A stretch of 64,000 bases of DNA. Origin: Sarcocystis neurona (lineage: Eukaryota; Apicomplexa; Conoidasida; Eucoccidiorida; Sarcocystidae). The translations under genes were made by a program, and so were the position numbers. The notes under the pieces were generated by a model. It saw only the letters and a list, made by a program, of their open reading frames with translations. It ran no database searches and was not told where the DNA came from. The stretch covers positions 1,186,545-1,250,544 of the forward strand of contig KL647291.1 in NCBI GenBank assembly GCA_000727475.1, in the 5' to 3' direction. Positions 37,323-49,700 of the stretch are shown here, one piece after another (within the stretch, counting starts at the first letter, position 1; the number at the start of each line of letters is the position of its first letter).

Positions 37323-40300
37323 CGCGATGGTCCAGATTTCGCCACGTATAGACGACTCTACATACACGCAGACGGCGAGGAGATACGGAGACGGAGGCCT
37401 GGAAAGGCAGGCGGGCACAAAGGCAGGCAGAAGCGCACGCCGCCAAACGGGCAGAGGAGACGAGACACGCACACACACACACACACACAATGCTCTGCAT
37501 GCGAGTGAATGTGTAAAAATATACAGGATATATATACATAGGTCTCTAGAGTGCTCCTGTATGCACTGCTTTGTATAGAGACGCAGGTGGACAACTGCGC
37601 TGCAGCCGCTTACTGTTTTGCCGCAGGTAAGGCATCTTGTGGTATGCCGGCGTGCGATAATGCCCCGCCTTTGTCGCTCGGGAAAGGGAAAAGCGAACGG
37701 GGCAGGAGAAGGGGAGAATACTTCAGTACAGGGGACGAGAAGAAGACGTCGGCTTGCAACGCACACGGTGGGATCCCGCGGGACGTGCGACGCAGCAGCC
37801 ACGCGTGCCCGTCAAGACGGTACTTTCTCGTATTGCACTCGCTGTCGCGCTCCGGTTGCTGTTGCTGCTGCTGCTGGGAAGAGACAGGTTCACACCTTTC
37901 TGGCACCGCTGGTGCTGCCGTTGCGAAGGCGCTGCGACAGACGCTGCTGCTCTTGTGCAGTTGCTACGGTCGCAGCCGCGTCTGCCGTCACTAAAATCGC
38001 GCGGGAAGGACAGCCTTGCCGCGCGTCGGCTGCTCTCCCTCTTGTCGCTCCTGCTGTTGCTGCTGCTGCTGTTGCAGTCGCTGTCGCGCGCGCAGAGGTC
38101 CGCGCTGCCGTGACGCCTGCCGCTTCAGCTGCCGCTGCTCTTAAAATTGGTGCTGCGTTACGTCACTGCAGAGTTGAGAGGAAAACAGAAACAGAAAAAA
38201 TGCAAGACACACAGCCGTTTGCGACACAAGAAGAGGCAGCAGCCCTGCGGAGAGATGGAAGAGGGCAGTCGTCTTACGGCTGCTGCTGCTCCTGGTCGAC
38301 GGAGACAACACGTGTGGCCTTGCTGCCGCTTCTGCTGCTGCACCTGCGTGTGCTGCACATCCTTCCCGTCGGTGCTGCTGCTACTGAGAAGCTTCTGATG
38401 ATTTCTCGTTCCGGCGCTTCTGCTGCTGCCCATCCGCAAGTCGCTGCTTCTGACGCTTGTACTCCGCGGCTGCAACATCCCCCATGCTGCTCTTCTGTGG
38501 AACCTGAGGCTGCTGCTGATGCTTCTGCCGCGCGACGGTCGCAGAGAAACGCGTTGTTGCCGCGCTTGCAGCCGCTTCTAGTCCTCTCCTGCTGCTGTGC
38601 AATTCCTGCTGCTGCTCTCCGCGCTGTGTCGCGTCAAGACTATACCAGGATGATACTCACTCATGAACAGCAGCAGCAGCAGCAGATGCAGCACCGACGG
38701 ATGCAGGGGGACACACGTGTGCGGAGTATCGTAGGCCCAGATACGCACGTGATACAGACGCGGTATACTAGTCCCCGAGGAGAGTCCTGGGACATGTGAA
38801 TATATAAATAAAGGGAAAATGTAACGTAGGTACAGGTACACTAGACTGTAAACCTTTACATAAAGGAGCTCTATAAAGAGGAAGAGAGAATCACACACCT
38901 AGTAGTTACTTTGTGGCACAGATACGTAGAGACCGACTTCACGTAAACGTATCCTCAAGACAGTGCTGTGCGGCCAGTCGCGCGGGGGAAAGCACGGCGG
39001 CCGCAGGAGGAGGATGGACCAGATGGCAGCAGTAGAAATACGACGGGGCTCCTACGAAGAGCAGCAGCCAGAGCAGCAGCCACATCACCAGTGGGGCGGT
39101 AGCAGTGGTGCTGCACGAGAACGAAAGCAGAGAAAAAGACAGGTGAGAAACGAGACGCGACGGGACGGGAGACGGCAGCGAACGAAACACACACAAATTC
39201 ACCTCACAAGTCACCAGCAGCTGCTGCCTGAAGCGCTGCGGCTTGGGAAGAACGGAGAGAGCGACACGACGCCGCGGCTCCCACTCTCGTCCGGCTGCTG
39301 CTGCTGTTTCTTCATCGGCACGAATGTATGAAGGGCAGTCTGCAGGTGGTCAGGACCTGCTGCTGCAACAGCGCCTGCTGACAGTTTCCCTGTCTCTGTT
39401 GCTGCTGCTGTTCGAGCTACCGCTAAGAGTGACGGGAATGCCGTCGTAGTGCTCTCCGCTGGGTACGAGGGGTCGGAAAACAAAGCGTTTGCTGCTGTTC
39501 CTGCTGCTTCTGCCACCACCAACACTACTGCTGCTCCGTCGGCAGGAAACGCAGTTGCTGCCCTGGTGCGGCTGCTTCTGTCTTGTGTGTTGCCGGTGGC
39601 GCTGCTGCTGCACTTCCTGTTTGTGGACGCGTGCCGAGACGTTCGACAGCCGTGTGCCCCCCTCCCAGTAATGAACTGCTGGCGTTGACGCACGTGCCGC
39701 TGCTGCTGCTTCGGCTGATGCTGCTGGAGAGGAAGACGACGCTGCTGTTGTTGAGGCTACTGCTGCAGGCGCTGCCGCTGCCGAAATCGTCCGTTGAGCG
39801 ATAGTCTCTCTGCACCAATTTTGCGCAGCCATCCTGACCCCCCCCACAGCGGTGCAGCGGCATTCATGCAGCAGCATATCCGCAGTCTTCTGTAGCGGCG
39901 GCAGAAGCGAGGCAGAGAGCAGCAGCAGCAGTAGTCCTAGCGCGCAGCAGCGAGGAAGAAACAGACTTACACATCAGCTGCAGCTGTCGCGGCAAGCCAA
40001 ATCAAGCATGGAAGCAGCAGCAGCGGCAGCGGCGGCAGCGCGAGCACCGCTTGTAACGCAGGAGGACGACGACGGGACGCAAGAGAAGAGGCGCAGAGGA
40101 CCTACGACAGCTCGCCAGAAAGAAGAAGTTCTCACAGCAGCCGCTGAGAAGAAGCAGTGCCTCCCTTTCACCCCCTCCCAAGCAGCAGCTGCTGCAGCTC
40201 GAACACCCCAACAAATACCCCCAGGGATAATAATAGTAGTCATAGGGACGCCGCACCAGCGTTACACACAGAGTAGCTTGTCATCGTCGTGAGCGCAGGT

Positions 40301-42136
40301 CCTGCGGTGCGACGAATCGCGAAGAACTGCGCAGCAGATGCCCCCGGGACCGCGCTATCCATAGGCGGTGCGGAAAGGAGAGATGTGCTGGCAGCAGACC
40401 TGGCACGAGAAACTGCAGGACGAGAAGCAGACGTCCAGCCCATTGCCACCGCTGCCCTGGCGGCACCCCAGCAGACACAGGCGTCTGACGAGATTGAGCC
40501 GCAGCCTTTCTGCTCCTCCTGCAACCACGACGCTGCCGTGGGGTTTGCCTGGGAGAGGAAGCAAGCTGACAGTATCTATACACATGCATATATATACACA
40601 TGCATATGCGTCTCTCTACATACAGCTTCCGTGAGAGAACGCGCGGAGCACGACTTGCCGGTGTCGCGCAGAGAATCGTAACGTCAGCGAATCTAGCAGC
40701 CTCTTTGGAGAAAGCAAGGCTTACACCCCAGGCTTCAAAACATGTTGCTGAACGTGTTGTCGCCGCTGCGGTGCTGATCGAGGTGTTGCTCCTGGTGTTC
40801 CTGCGACGGCAGCTCCTGTCGCTCCTGCCTCCGGGCCGACGCTTACCTAGTCAACGGTTCCTTGTTCCCTCCGCCCCTACCTGTGGCCGCTTACGGGTGG
40901 CCGCCGTGCCGTGCTGTCGCTGTTGCTGTCGCGCGTGCGCGTGCATGCGTATACCACTGCAGCGGACACTACCTGCTGCAGCGGCTGCTGCCTTCTCATA
41001 CGGGAAAGCAGAAAACCAATGTCCTGCACAGCCGGCTCAGAAAGGACACCCCTGCCCGAGTGCGGCAGCAACAGCAGCAACGCGGGACGTTCTGCCGCCG
41101 GCAGCAGCTGGCCCACACTGGCACGGCAGGGAGACGTGAACAACGACGGGTCGTTGCCGGCTTTCACCGGCTGCAGCAGGCCAGCATTCACACCGAACAA
41201 CAGTGTTGTTTGTAGGTGGTGTGCTCCGCAACATGGCAACTACTGCTCCTGTTCAAACGACGAGGCGGCTGGAACTGCCCCCGCTGCTACCGCTGGAACG
41301 AGAACAACAACGGTGCAGCTGCTCCTGCGGAGCTTTAGCGAGCAGCTGCTCCACAAACGTAGATGCTGCTGCAAAATGGTGGCCCCTGCTGCGCGCAAGT
41401 GGTGTGACAACGCAGCGCGGCAGCGCTGCGGCAGGAGTTGCTCAGCAGCAGGGGCAGAAGCTGGTGCCTGGGGGTGGGAGACCAGCTGGCGGAGGGTCGA
41501 GCCGCTTGCATTCCGTAGGAAGCAACAGCATAAGAGCAGAATACCGGCTTTTTCTTTGATGCAGAGCGGAGATGCTCGAAGAGAAGCCAGATGTGGAGAA
41601 TTCGACAGTGCTGCGCAGGTGTCGCTCCGAAGGCACAGCAACCGAGTGAGGACAGTTTGGAGTCCTGCAGCACAGAGAAGAAGAGGGAGAGGATGGAGTA
41701 AGAAGAGAACAGGAAAACACGCGTACAGGCGCGTCTTAGTGCAAGATCATACGCGCATAAATGTTCCCAAAACATTGCAGGCGGTGCTGCTGCTGCTGCT
41801 GCTTGCTGCAGCTACTGCTGCTCCTGCGGCTGCCGCGGCTGCTGCTGCAGTGTACGCCTTCAGCAGCTGAAAAAAGGAACGCCCGGACAGCTGGAAGCGG
41901 CAGCGGCTCAAGCATGCAGTGCGCCGCGCCACAAAGCACGCGCAGTTCCCACAGCAGCAGCAACCGAAGCAGCACGAGCAGGTGCAGCAACAGCAGAAAT
42001 ACCACCTGCAACACACCGTGACGGCGGCAGCAGCAACTGCAGTGAGAGCAGAAGCAGGGAGAGCCGCGACACCTCCCGGGACAGCATCAACAGCCGTTGT
42101 GGAAATACTGCCGTACTGAACAACTTCTGTAGCACA

Positions 42137-42161
42137 GTAATCACGGTATCACCGTGATTAC
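42137..42161. repeat. Perfect 11-bp inverted repeat, 3-nt loop
   Basis: GTAATCACGGT, then ATC, then ACCGTGATTAC: all 11 arm positions pair. It lies at the boundary where triplet-repeat DNA gives way to repeat-poor sequence. It could be a hairpin, a palindromic protein site or a chance structure; no oligo-T follows that would suggest a polymerase III terminator. Confidence 0.9.
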
Positions 42162-42399
42162 CACCAGAGCCTCGGCAGCACACAAGACGAAGGGAAAATG
42201 CGGCCTGGGCAAGCTCTGTCCAGAAGCGGGAGAGCAGTTCCACTAGAGTGTGAGCAGCAGGTACGGTGCAGAAGCAGTACCGGCAACAGGGGCCGAAAGA
42301 CCCCCTGTGCGAGAAGAGGCGGAGGAGCGCATCAGCAGTAGAAGCAGCAGCACTACAGCCACCCTGAGAGTGAGAGAGCGGCAGCACACCTATGAGAGG

Positions 42400-45300
42400 A
42401 CGCTAGTGCGCTGGCCTGCAGCGAAATACTTACCCTTCTGGTATACTCTTCTCCCAGCGCAGCGTCCCTGCTCCCGCTGCGGCATTTGTGAGCGCACATG
42501 CTGCTGCATCTGTCCTTCGCAGTAACCGTATCATAACTGCAGTGCAAAAGGAAGAACACCGTCCCAGCAACAGTGAATGCCGATGGTGGCGCTGGTGAAT
42601 AAAACGACACTGGTGCACCTGCGGCACCAACGCTGCTGCTGAAGGCGATTCTAATGCCACTACACGGAACACTTCTGCTGTTGCTGTTGTCGCGATGCAA
42701 TAGGAGTACTACTACTGCTGTAGTTGGCCCCTCACTAACTAGCTGCTTGTGGTTGTTTGTTGTAGCACAGTTGTTCAAGGAAAAGAACGCTACACAGGCT
42801 GTAGAAGACACTACAACGGCATGAACTGCCGGGAAAGCGTTCATCAAGCCCGCCAGATTGCCACGTACTTCTGTCAGTGAAACAGCGTAACTTCAGGGCA
42901 CAGTCCTTTGTGATGATGTCGTCCATTTGGCGGTGCTAACGCTTGCTGACAAGGAAGAAATGCAGTATGGAGATTTTACCATCATCACGCCGGATGGTCT
43001 ATAAGCCCGCACAGGAAACGCGTGTGTACATAACTACGTAATAGGGTAAAGATACGGGATATTTACGTACGTCTGTGGCGTCTTTGACATCACTGTACAC
43101 CTCAAGGACACTATTTGTGTACCGCCAAACGTGCACGTGTGCAAGTATATCCGGATGGATGTTCGCGGTACCTAGATGGGGCTGATTGAGGGTGGCTGTC
43201 TGAACCGGTTTGTGTGTGCCGTGTGTGAGGGTAGATCTACGGAAGAACACATTGAGACTCTCGTATCCTATATTCTGAAAATGCATCACGAAGCCATCCA
43301 TGGGTTTCGTAAGTTCCTAGCAGAAGCGCGTGCGGCGAGAGCGCAACAGGGAACGGAGACGGCAATCACATTAAAGGCCCTTCGCACGCAGGCTGTCTGA
43401 GTACCCTGCTGAATACGGCAGCGAGAGCCGTCTGCTGGTAAAGTCTCGGAAGTGCAAGTTCGACGCGCCTCTTACGTTCGACGTACGGACGAATTCCTGA
43501 ATGCAAGCCGGTAGTCACACGCCGTACGTGCTGACGCTGACGTGCAGCTGTTGATAAAAGACGTCCCCCTGCTCCAGAGAAGCACCACTAACCCGTACGG
43601 CAGCGGATGGCGCCCTCACACGCCAAGCAAATGTTGCTGTTGACGAGTTCTAGGCCTGAAGGCAGGTATGTTGCAAGGTACACACGGCATGGAGAATTCT
43701 AGAAAAATGATTGGGTTTAGACGGTAGAAAGGATCAACTTCGACAGAGTTGTCCTACCTGCCGAGGGAATGCTGCTCTGAGTTGAGCGCACTGCAATCCA
43801 TACGCGGTGCAACTGCAGCACGTCATGGTGCCGTCAGTTATTGTGCCAGTATGCAATAGGTGTACGCAAACGGCAGTGCTTGCACCCCGCAACGCGTAAG
43901 AACGCTGGTAGAGTTTGGCGACACCGTCGGTAAGCTGGAGCGTGCATACGGAACAGAATGAAATTGCTTTCAGTGCAATGGGATGCTGTTAATTGTTGTG
44001 AACACGGCGTCTCATGTACGTTCAGCACACAGAGGACCCGGAGCCTCCTGCACAGTGTAAGAAGTCGAGTCGGTTGCGGATATTCCATATTCCTGCGGTG
44101 TAATCTCTCACTTCTTGTGCGTGGCCAGCACACACAGCGCACAGAACCTCTGGCACACTGTAGCAAGGCGAGTCATTTGCTAGTACCGGTAGGGTCCCGC
44201 AAGCCACATTACACTGTAGGGGCCGACCCATGCGGCACACCAATCAAATTGCACACTTAGTGTATATAGTTGTGGGATGCGCTTAGAACGCCGCCACAGG
44301 CTGATCAGGGGGAAGGATCTCAGTTCACCTCTTTTGCCATGCGCTCAGCAAATTGCAGTGTATGTGTAAAGCGGCTAATGGGGGTACTATACACATGTCA
44401 ATATTTGGGCGCCGTCAACGGCACCACCTCCAGGCAGTATACATGCACCACCGGATCCTACTGACGTCGAATTGCAGCGTTCACTTTCCACAAACCAAGT
44501 TTGGGTTCCAGCAGCATCTGGCCAGTTGTAGTGTCTGGACTGCAGCACTTACCTTCCACCTACGTTTATGCGGCAGTGCCATGAACTGACACCTAGCCAG
44601 AGTGTTCCTTGGCAAGTTGGGACGAGGTAGTTTCATCAGTATCCCACGCACAATTACTGCCTGTAATAAAGGGTACGATGCTTTATCTCACATCACATTC
44701 CTTTTCATTCTACAGGACACCACTATCGAAGATTTCCTCTTCCGGGCGCAGTCTATTCAACCACTTTGATTCCGCCTAAGCGGCGGCATCGCATCTGGGA
44801 GCATGTTCACCAACTTGCTTACGCGGCAATCCTAAGGCTCCTCTTTATGCGTGCGTACAGGTTTGCTTGTGCCTTCCGCCCATGTGCACGTGTTCCTGTA
44901 GGCAGTTTCTTTCGCTTCCTTGGCATCTTTATTACGACTTTTCTCAACAGTTTCACCCCGCCCCTTGTTTGTTCGTTTTGATGCCCGTGTCCCCAGTAGA
45001 AACGCATCCACTTTCGAGTAGCTACCACGCGATGAAACCACGTTACACACAGGTGTCAAGAATTCTCACTGGTCCGTCCCCTCCTCGTCAGCTTTCCTCG
45101 TTCTTCCCGTACCTTTAAAGCAAAAGCGGATATGTATATATATATATATATGTATATCTGTGACGTTGCACCGCTGTCACCCGCGACTACACTGTACAGT
45201 GATTACTGCTTCCTTTCGACTACCTCTTCGAAGACGATGCTCTCTGATCCTTCCTCTTGCCACTACTACTTTACGGCTTTTCGTCCCACGCACCTATCAG

Positions 45301-46740
45301 TACTTGTTTTCTGCTCTGCCTCCCTGCCCCCTGCCACAGCTCCTTCCGTGTGCGGCTGTGCGCGAATTTTCCAAACATCCTGCAAACTTTACTGAGGGGG
45401 GGGCACCTACGCCGCCCATTCACCTGTACGGGGAATAGGAATGAACGGCAGGCAACCTGCTGCATATCGCCTACGGCCGCGGCTCGCTCAGCTGCAGAGC
45501 AGCGTTCGTGGTCTGCGGACGACAGATATGTTTAGTGACTCCCTCCTTGAACAGCTGCTTTTCGTCGCCCGTATGATCGTAAGTGGTGGGTGACGCTGAT
45601 GACGGGCAATTCCTCCACGCTACACACTCTTCACAAAGGCCGATTCTCAACACTCATCACAAGACGACTTTCGATCCTTCGTCCAGTGCAGGGGGTGGAA
45701 CCCGCTGGAGCGCAGATAACCAAGCCCTTGTTCCAAAGGGCGCTTCGGGTTTTCTTTTCGTAGACAGCAAAAGCATTTTCATGACCACGTGTACAGTATG
45801 TTGTTTGTACACACACGCGTGAAAGTGTGCACTGGTGGATTGTTGGTACGGCATAATTGGACACTGTGTTTTACGAAGTGCGCAATGCTCGCATGACGTC
45901 AAGGCGTGCTTATACACGAAGTTTACACATTTTTGTACGGGCAAGCAACACCTGGACAGTTCCGGATCAATGGGGATCTGTACAGATGTCCACATCGCAT
46001 CACTGCCCCACTTCGACATTTGCCTATACAAATTCAGATGATGCACGATACAGAATGCTGTTTTTATCGGCAACGAATTTGTCGTTCCCTCCATCTTTCC
46101 GTTCCTTCCGCTTCCTGACCTTTTTTGATGCGTACAGCGTGGCTAAAGTCTCGCATTCTTTGCCGTATTCCTTGAACCTATGTTCCATTTTACCTGCCCT
46201 TCAGCCCGCAGCCCCCTCTTGTAGTTCTCACCACTCCTCCTCTATCTCCACGTGTCTCGCCTCCCTGTGTCCACCGTGTCCCTTGGCTGTTTTACACGCC
46301 TCTGACCTCGCTGCTGCTCAGGCGCCTTGTTCGACTACACGAGTGTTCTCCTGTCTTAGGAAAATATCTTTCCTCGCTTCTTCCTCGGTAAACTTCCGCA
46401 CATGTCCCATACCCTGTGTGCTCTACTTTGTTCTGCTGTGAGTTCTAGCACTTTCGCTACTGGAGATGAAGCGATTGAATTGAGAAGCTAACAATGTCTA
46501 AATGATGGCCAGAGCCGGTCGCACAGCTGCCTACAAGTATTGCACTGTTTTGCACTGCTGCTGAATGCTATCGTTCGCGCGCTTCTTCGTTCACTGCTCG
46601 TGTTTCATGAAGACTTGTTCGTGCTCTTCTTGTAGGTATTGTGCCTTCCTACGGTCCTCGTTGTTGTCCTGGTGCGTGCAGAAATAGCCACAATTTTGCG
46701 CTCCCGTTTATCTTTTCAGGGAGACTGAGGTGCGTGCGTG
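42400..46740. other. Repeat-poor block, no recognised gene
   Basis: CAG/CTG tracts and TA microsatellites are nearly absent, apart from a short (TA)n at 45133-45153, and base composition is even. Open frames of 60-194 codons occur on both strands (for example minus 45657-46094 and plus 45857-46441, which overlap each other) without a recognised family. A frame at 42909-43400 has coding-like segments separated by stops, and 60-bp diverged duplicates lie at 44023-44082 and 44126-44185. It ends at the aminopeptidase stop codon. Confidence 0.55.
42909..43400 (+). pseudogene. Possible decayed ORF, unknown family
   Basis: One reading frame holds three non-repetitive stretches separated by stops: CDDVVHLAVLTLADKEEM up to a TAA near 43000; a middle part ending near 43171 (YGIFTYVCGVFDITVHL); then a frame from an ATG at 43176 to TGA at about 43400 (74 codons, including EEHIETLVSYILKMHHEA). 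Composition is protein-like rather than repeat-derived, but no homologue is recognised and the shared frame may be coincidence. Confidence 0.2.
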
Positions 46741-49700
46741 TTACTCTTGTTTACTGTGTGATCCGTCTTCCTCTTTTTCTTTAGTCTCTTCCGGCTTCTC
46801 TGTACTCTTGCTGCGCGTCAAAGCCGGGTCTTCAGTCAGAGCCTTATCCACAATCTCTTTTGTATCAGGAGAAAGGCCAGGAGTGTCACGAATGCGACGT
46901 AGCTGCTCCAGCATCAGCTGTTGCCTCTTCTCATCGTATTTCCTCCACTGTACAAAAGCTCCTACGGCGTGGGCAGCAACCTGGGGGTTGAATTGATCAA
47001 CTTTCAGTACGCAGTCAGCCATCAAACTATACCCTTTTCCATTAAGGTTGTGAAACTGCGTGCCGCGGGAAAATGTAAACATCAACGCGCGCAAACGATT
47101 AGGATTCGTCCACGTAAAGTCGGGGTGCGACTGCAGCTTCCGAACCACCTCTATGGTGTCTGAACACTCAGACATCGCTTGCAACGCAAACCACTTGTTC
47201 AGCACGAGGGGATTGCCTGAGAACAGGAGAGAGGGAACAGGGGAGGGGCACCGCGGGAGAAGAACAATTATGGAACCTAGTTACAAAAACCGGAAGTTGG
47301 GGGAACCGCAGCTGTACATCATGAGAAAAGCCACTCAGCACGGAGCGGTACCGCAAAAAAGTTTAAACATAGAATACACGTGTGGGAACGTCCTCCAAGA
47401 GATAGTGCGATATGCTTAACAAGTCAACAACACCGGCAGTTGAACTAAAAAGGCTGATTTCAAGAGACAAGGTACGGACACAATCAAAAAGCGAGAAGGC
47501 TCAACGTCACTCGCACGCAGATCTAGTATGGGCGACAGTATTAATAGGGCTAACAGTAGCAGCCAAGCAAGAGTGCTGGCCGCAGTAGTGGTATAGAGAA
47601 GACATATCTACACACATGCAATTTAAAAGAAATCATGAAGAAGCAGGCGAGGCAAATACGGCAGCAAAGAGGGAAAAAAAGCACATGCGGGTGAAGATGA
47701 CTATTTTATGTGAAAAGAAACAAGGACCAAAAACGCGGGTTTGCTTCAGCAGATTGTAGCGGACGTACGATACCAGAGACACATGCAACGCGAGAACTGT
47801 ATAAAGGACTTATACGAGGCCAACGGGGCACCACGCAATTCCACCAGTGCATATAAATATATACGTGTCATATGTACGTCAGCAGCCAGATACAGTTATA
47901 CTATACATGTAGGCAGCACGCTCCGTATGTGTACAGGTATATACGCTTGAAGAGAACTGTTACGTAATACGACGGTGCATTTACCGTCTCCTCCACGAAA
48001 AGTTCAAATCTCCGTGTGTCTCTTCCTTGTCCCCTGTACCTTCTACGTACAACGGGCATTTCTAAAAGTGCCGCCCTGTGCAGCACACGCACGAGCTACT
48101 TGTGGCCTACCTTCAGAATCTCTGTAGAAGATATCGAGGGCTTCTTGTTTCTCGGGTCGTTCAAAATCCACTAGAACAGCAAGAGCGGCAAAGCGATCCG
48201 TCATGCCTTTCGCTTCCGTAAAGTGCTTCATTGCAAGCTTTGCAGCTGCTTCGTCTTTCTCCCCCGTCAGGAAATACAGGAGCACATTGCGGAACCGTCG
48301 TCTGCAGACGCGAAGAGCAGCACCAATAGACAACAGTTCGCAGTTTCCCATAGATCTGCCTCCCGCCTTCACGCAAAGTAGTACTTACACCTCCATCCTT
48401 ATTTTTTAAGAGTCCCGCCGTGTACGCACGTGTACACTGCACTGTAGCTCACAGATAAAAGAGTATACTCATACGTGTAGAAACATATAAATTGTATATA
48501 TGTAGAGAGTTAAGCACGTACTCGTGCACACTCACAACTTACAGAAGATACACGCAGACACAATAATTGTGCTGCTGCCGACGACGGCGAGTAAGCGGAA
48601 AGAACAACAACAGTCTTCGCACTTGCAAAGGAAGTGCACCACGAAAAGACCTAAACCGTCTTTCAAGGCAAAGATCACGAAGCTTAAACCTGTCGCTGCT
48701 GACCTCACTCTCCAGCGGCGGCATTCTTCCTCTCCCCGAGCAATAGTGCAACTGCATACACATGTGAATATACGCATATAGGTATGTACACTGTACGTAC
48801 AGATATACCTCTATACACATATGTAGAAAAATATATGTTATACATATACATCCCTATACACACAGGTATCACGAAAAAGCGCCACATGCATGGTGTCGCT
48901 GGGAATATGAAGCTCCAGAGTATCTCCTCAGTGGTCATTTCAAAATAATTCCCTAAAACCAAGATAACCAGTCGCATACTTACTTACGGGCGCACACGTG
49001 AAAAGCGTGTGTGTGCAACGAAACGAAAATTTGTGCGTGTATACACATTTGTGTAATACGTACGGAGTTTCACAACTCTATGTATCTACGGCGTAGTTCC
49101 TTACGCTCTCTACAAAACCAGACAACAGCTCCACGCATCCCGCTCGCATCTCCTCCAAATAGCTAGCACAGCAGGGCTCCTGCTAATGTTTTTGCACATA
49201 AAGCTACCGGCGTTCTGCCGTCGACTCAGCAGCAACATGTACAGCATCGTTTCTCTCGTGTTGTGTCCCGTCTTCTCCGCAGCAGCAGCAACGGCAGCAG
49301 CACTCGAACCTTTCTGTCCTACACCAGCAGCAGCAGGGTCTTCCCTCTCAGCGGTAACAGCGTTGAGCACAGCAAGAGAAAGGAGTCACAGCGGCAGCAT
49401 GTCTCCCTGTATCGGCAGCGGCAGCGGCCGCGCGGACGGCCGCGGCAGCCCGAGCAGCAGTCCCTGCTTTCTTCGTCCTGACGGCAGCGCAGCACATACC
49501 AGCGTCCACTGCGGCGTCAGCAGGAGCAACGCAGCACGTTCGGTCGTTTCCTGAGACCCCCTCCCTCTCGACGCCTCAGATGCAACCGTCTAGAGTCGCA
49601 GTGGCCCTCTCTTTTTCTCTGTCTCAGCGTCTAAGCTCATCACAACAGGTCTTCTTCGACAGCAGCAGCGCCGAAAAAAAAACAAGTTGTTCTCCTCACC

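Larger units (their letters stand above)
35449..42400. other. Repeat-rich interval without a recognised gene
   Basis: CTG-rich on + at 35500-35750, 37850-38110, 38275-38600 and 39290-39800 (so CAG on the minus strand); TA/TG microsatellites at 36390-36560 and 36960-37200; mixed CAG/CTG from 39900 to 42100. Minus-strand segments of non-repetitive composition exist near 36762-36895 (frame with TPGWWKLVVSLGQSADAG), 35900-35990 (RSFEVVLRLLQ before a GTGCGC) and 41950-42300, but no family could be assigned and no consistent splice chain was found. Long plus-strand frames such as 37618-38799 are mostly Ala/Ser repeats. Confidence 0.5.

Noticed and set aside
37618..38799. Plus-strand ORF of 393 codons
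   Set aside because: Long, but mostly Ala/Arg/Leu from triplets. No domain, minus strand also open, no splice partner found.
45657..46441. Overlapping open frames on both strands (145 and 194 codons)
   Set aside because: They contradict each other, have no recognised family and sit in AT/GC-balanced DNA where such lengths can occur by chance.
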